A DNA stretch of 45,246 bases. Source: Kiritimatiellia bacterium (GTDB lineage Bacteria > Verrucomicrobiota > Kiritimatiellia > RFP12 > UBA3636). How positions within the stretch are numbered: position 1 is the first letter of the stretch; each line of letters opens with the position of its first letter. Under the pieces are notes generated by a model. The model did no database searches and was not told the origin of the DNA. It saw nothing but the letters and a program-made list of their open reading frames with translations. Position numbers and translations under genes: made by a program. The stretch spans positions 1 through 45,246 of the forward strand of contig JAFUOX010000082.1 of assembly GCA_017481725.1 (NCBI GenBank), given 5' to 3'. Below are positions 43,397-45,246 of the stretch, one piece after another.

Positions 43397-43993
43397 ATGT
43401 CAAAACTAGATAACCTAAAAAAGGCAAAGCAAATTATACAAAACATTACTAGAGGTCAGCACCCTTATACGGGGGCAAAGATTGTGTCTACGGAGGTATG
43501 CGCAGATGAGCGTGTGATTCAGTGGCTCAATTTTATCGAGGAACAGCTAGGAGACATGATTGATCGTAGTGAAAGATCTCATGATAAATTTATTGAGCGT
43601 TCTTTTTATGTTGATTTCTCTATCTCTTCTGATGAACTAAAAGATTTTGTATATTCTGATCAGCCTATTACAATTACGGAAGTAGCTCGTCGTTTTAATG
43701 ATATTTCAAAAAATATCCCTGAAAATGAGCTTAAGCCAATAAACCTTAACCTATGGTTGATTGGCGATGGTGTCCTAGAAGAAGAGGATACACAATATGG
43801 TAAGATGAAGGTGCCAACAGAAAAGGGTAAGCAGCTTGGTATTAATAGTCAGGAGCGTACCTTTGATGGCAGGTCATATATTAGTGTAACCTATAGTAAG
43901 GATGCTCAGCGTTATATTGTTAATCATATCTTAGATTATCTAAAAAAATATACAAGGAAACACATAAATAATAGTGTGCCTATTGCAGGCTAA
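43397..43993 (+). CDS. Uncharacterised protein with winged-helix-like C-terminal part
   Basis: 198 residues. The ATG at 43397 has AGGAG 8 nt upstream; a GTG at 43388 lies within that site. I do not recognise a named family. The N-terminus (GQHPYTGAKIVSTEVCADERV) has a pattern I associate with uncharacterised proteins of anaerobes that begin with a helix, NPxTGE-like turn and a second helix. The C-terminal half (ITITEVARRFND, LNLWLIGDGVLEE, KVPTEKGKQLGI, YSKDAQRYIVNHI) looks like a small helix-turn-helix or winged domain, so nucleic-acid binding is possible (inference). No membrane or signal segment. It ends in a strong terminator. Confidence 0.7.
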   Translation: MSKLDNLKKAKQIIQNITRGQHPYTGAKIVSTEVCADERVIQWLNFIEEQLGDMIDRSERSHDKFIERSFYVDFSISSDELKDFVYSDQPITITEVARRFNDISKNIPENELKPINLNLWLIGDGVLEEEDTQYGKMKVPTEKGKQLGINSQERTFDGRSYISVTYSKDAQRYIVNHILDYLKKYTRKHINNSVPIAG

Positions 43994-44022
43994 CACATTT
44001 GCTAAATAATAATGTTTCTACT

Positions 44023-44071
44023 TGTGCAGTGCGTAGATTGCTAATCTATGTTCTGCACATTTGTTTTTTTT
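44023..44071 (+). terminator. Strong intrinsic terminator after the uncharacterised gene
   Basis: TGTGCAG/CTGCACA (7 bp), one T-T mismatch, then nine more pairs (two G-U) to a 3-nt GCT loop; followed by a T-rich run TTTGTTTTTTTT. Confidence 0.9.
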
Positions 44072-44323
44072 AAATATCTAATTTGTCGTTAGTTGTGTTG
44101 TATCTTGCAAAAGCTCTAAACAACCAATTAGAGGATTGCCTCTGAAAATGCATAAAAGTGTTTTTTGTTGTTCAAGATATGGTTAAAAATGTGAAAATAT
44201 AGCGAATGAGTATTGGTGTAATTTTCGCTGATGAAGTAGTTGTGGCTTGTGTGATAACTAAAAGAGCAAATTAATGCCAAATATTAGTTAAAAATTTTTA
44301 TTTTTTTTGTTAAATTTTACCCT

Positions 44324-44342
44324 TGCTATATGTAATATAGCA
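44324..44342 (+). promoter_or_regulatory. Candidate operator of the GYF_2 gene
   Basis: TGCTATAT-GTA-ATATAGCA, perfect 8-bp arms around a 3-nt centre, ending immediately before the -35 box. This position suits an activator or repressor site. Confidence 0.5.
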
Positions 44343-44371
44343 TTGCATTACAGATATTGTTTTGTTATAAT
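44343..44371 (+). promoter_or_regulatory. Promoter of the GYF_2 gene, nearly leaderless
   Basis: TTGCAT (44343-44348), 17-nt spacer, TATAAT (44366-44371). A start site about 7 nt downstream would fall 2-3 nt before the ATG at 44381, and no ribosome-binding site exists there. Confidence 0.6.
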
Positions 44372-44380
44372 TTATCGTTA

Positions 44381-45246
44381 ATGAAAACGGGATATAAAAT
44401 TACAACAGATTTACTAAATTCTAGCTGGTATTATTTTGATTCAGCTAATATTATTCATGGGCCAATAGCATTCTTAAAATTTCGTGAATTAGTCATCAAT
44501 GGCGTTGTTGATGTTACGACTAAGGTTTCACGTGATAAAGTAACTTGGCAGCCTGCTGCAGCATTTGATGCAATAGGCTTTGATTGTATTGTCGTTGAAG
44601 CTGGTGATAGCTATCAACTATATGGTCCATTTTCTACAGATTTTATAGATAAATCAGAGCTTTCTTCTGGTGTTCCTGCCAATGGAAAATTATTCGTTCG
44701 CATAGGTAATGTTGCAGATGTCATTAAAGCAGGAGGAGTTAATGAGTTTATTCTGCAAGATGCAGTGGATACAAAGAAGATTGATGAACTAAAGGCTGCA
44801 AATGCAACACTTGAGTCTGAGCTAGCAGTAAGCAAGCAACAGTCAGCAGAGGATAAGCAACAGCTTGAAGCACTTTCCGCAAGCATGGCATCTCTTGAAG
44901 CGACTAAGTCAACTCTTGAGTCTGAGCTAGCCACAAGCAAGCAGCAGTCAGTAGATGATAAGCAACAGCTTGAAGCTCTTTCCGCAAGCATGGCATCTCT
45001 TGAATCCGCCAAGTCAACACTAGAGTCTGAGCTAGCCGCAAGCAAGCAGCAGTCAGCAGAAGATAAGAAGCAGCTTGAAGCTCTTTCCGTAAGCATGGCA
45101 TCTCTTGAAGCGACCAAGTCAACTCTTGAGTCTGAGCTAGCCGCAAGCAAGCAACAGTCTGCAGAAGATCAGCAACAGCTTGAAGCTCTTTCCGCAAGCA
45201 TGGCATCTCTTGAAGCGACTAAGTCAACTCTTGAGTCTGAGCTAGC
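44381..45246 (+). CDS. GYF_2-domain protein with long repetitive coiled coil (cut by window end)
   Basis: At least 288 residues, open to the window edge. Residues about 14-60 form a GYF_2 domain: WYYF (Trp16), HGP (Gly27-Pro28), NGVVD and TWQPA (Trp56). A second, weaker GYF-like stretch (YQLYGPFSTDF) lies near residues 76-90. From about residue 143 a tandem coiled coil follows, with 35-residue units such as TLESELAASKQQSAEDKQQ plus LEALSASMASLEATKS. GYF_2 domains are thought to bind proline-rich or membrane-associated partners; the coiled coil suggests a filament or scaffold. No signal peptide is seen at the N-terminus. The ATG lacks a ribosome-binding site. The C-terminus is unknown. Confidence 0.82.
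   Translation, partial: MKTGYKITTDLLNSSWYYFDSANIIHGPIAFLKFRELVINGVVDVTTKVSRDKVTWQPAAAFDAIGFDCIVVEAGDSYQLYGPFSTDFIDKSELSSGVPANGKLFVRIGNVADVIKAGGVNEFILQDAVDTKKIDELKAANATLESELAVSKQQSAEDKQQLEALSASMASLEATKSTLESELATSKQQSVDDKQQLEALSASMASLESAKSTLESELAASKQQSAEDKKQLEALSVSMASLEATKSTLESELAASKQQSAEDQQQLEALSASMASLEATKSTLESEL
44807..45246 (+). repeat. 105-bp in-frame tandem repeats encoding 35-residue coiled-coil units
   Basis: Units start at 44807, 44912, 45017, 45122 and 45227 (the last cut after 20 bp). All are exactly 105 bp with no indels; I count seven base differences between units 1 and 4. 35 residues is five heptads, so the coiled-coil register is preserved across units. Confidence 0.95.

Larger units (their letters stand above)
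44072..44380 (+). other. Gene-free region before the GYF_2 gene
   Basis: 309 nt, very AT-rich, no open frame. Its last 60 nt hold the dyad (44324-44342) and promoter (44343-44371) of the GYF_2 gene; nothing else was recognised. Confidence 0.5.

Noticed and set aside
43141..43993. Prophage or mobile-island remnant
   Set aside because: No integrase, transposase, inverted terminal repeats or attachment repeats were found; the region is simply AT-rich.
44614..45150. 178-codon open frame on the - strand with a repeated Ser/Cys pattern
   Set aside because: It is the antisense shadow of the 105-bp repeats; the + frame carries a GYF_2 domain and heptad coiled coil.
44807..45246. Regular repeats considered as a CRISPR array
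   Set aside because: Units are contiguous, 105 bp, without unique spacers, and in frame within a coding region.

Overview
The window is AT-rich bacterial chromosome, and every convincing gene lies on the + strand. The cell envelope is Gram-negative in type: there is an outer-membrane beta-barrel, a Wza-like export lipoprotein, further lipoproteins and a periplasmic transglutaminase protein. A GYF_2-domain protein, a squalene-cyclase-like toroid protein, DUF3857-transglutaminase, a receiver-Ser/Thr kinase and a permease-EIIA fusion together point to the PVC group. Lentisphaerota or Kiritimatiellota is my best guess, possibly gut-associated; this is inference from gene content, not a phylogeny. 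No mobile element, prophage, CRISPR array or rRNA was found.

Layout. 1-1.6 kb: membrane-anchored alpha/alpha-toroid protein. 1.8-4.1 kb: translation block (tRNA-Ala(CGC), bL35, bL20, bL31, RF1). 4.2-6.6 kb: NahK-like anomeric sugar kinase plus AraM-type glycerol-1-phosphate dehydrogenase. 6.8-10.9 kb: compact housekeeping operon (gmk, stand-alone coaC, receiver-Ser/Thr kinase, tmk, holB) behind two strong tandem promoters. 11.1-15.8 kb: dicarboxylate/amino-acid symporter, EamA transporter, a secreted unknown and a FAD oxidoreductase. 16.1-23.1 kb: exopolysaccharide export cluster (beta-barrel, Wzc-type tyrosine autokinase, Wza-type lipoprotein, TPR membrane protein, AsnB) with no glycosyltransferase. 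23.7-28.5 kb: permease-EIIA fusion, recD2, ruvC. 28.9-33.8 kb: aryl-CoA ligase / ACT / aryl-CoA ligase, Gfo/Idh/MocA oxidoreductase, DEDDh exonuclease. 33.8-39.5 kb: duplicated DUF3857-transglutaminase protein, atypical thioredoxin-reductase-like flavoprotein, YbaY-like lipoprotein. 39.6-42.8 kb: carB. 43.4-45.2 kb: an uncharacterised protein, then a truncated (by the window edge) GYF_2 coiled-coil protein with near-identical 105-bp tandem repeats.

Most worth a second look: the GYF_2/105-bp-repeat gene, whose promoter carries an 8+8 bp dyad and appears nearly leaderless; the amino-acid permease fused to a phosphorylatable EIIA domain; the ligase-ACT-ligase triad with overlapping alternative hairpins; the thioredoxin-reductase-like protein lacking NADPH-phosphate contacts; the receiver-kinase inside the nucleotide/CoA/replication operon; and a strong terminator placed just before the tyrosine autokinase gene in the exopolysaccharide cluster.
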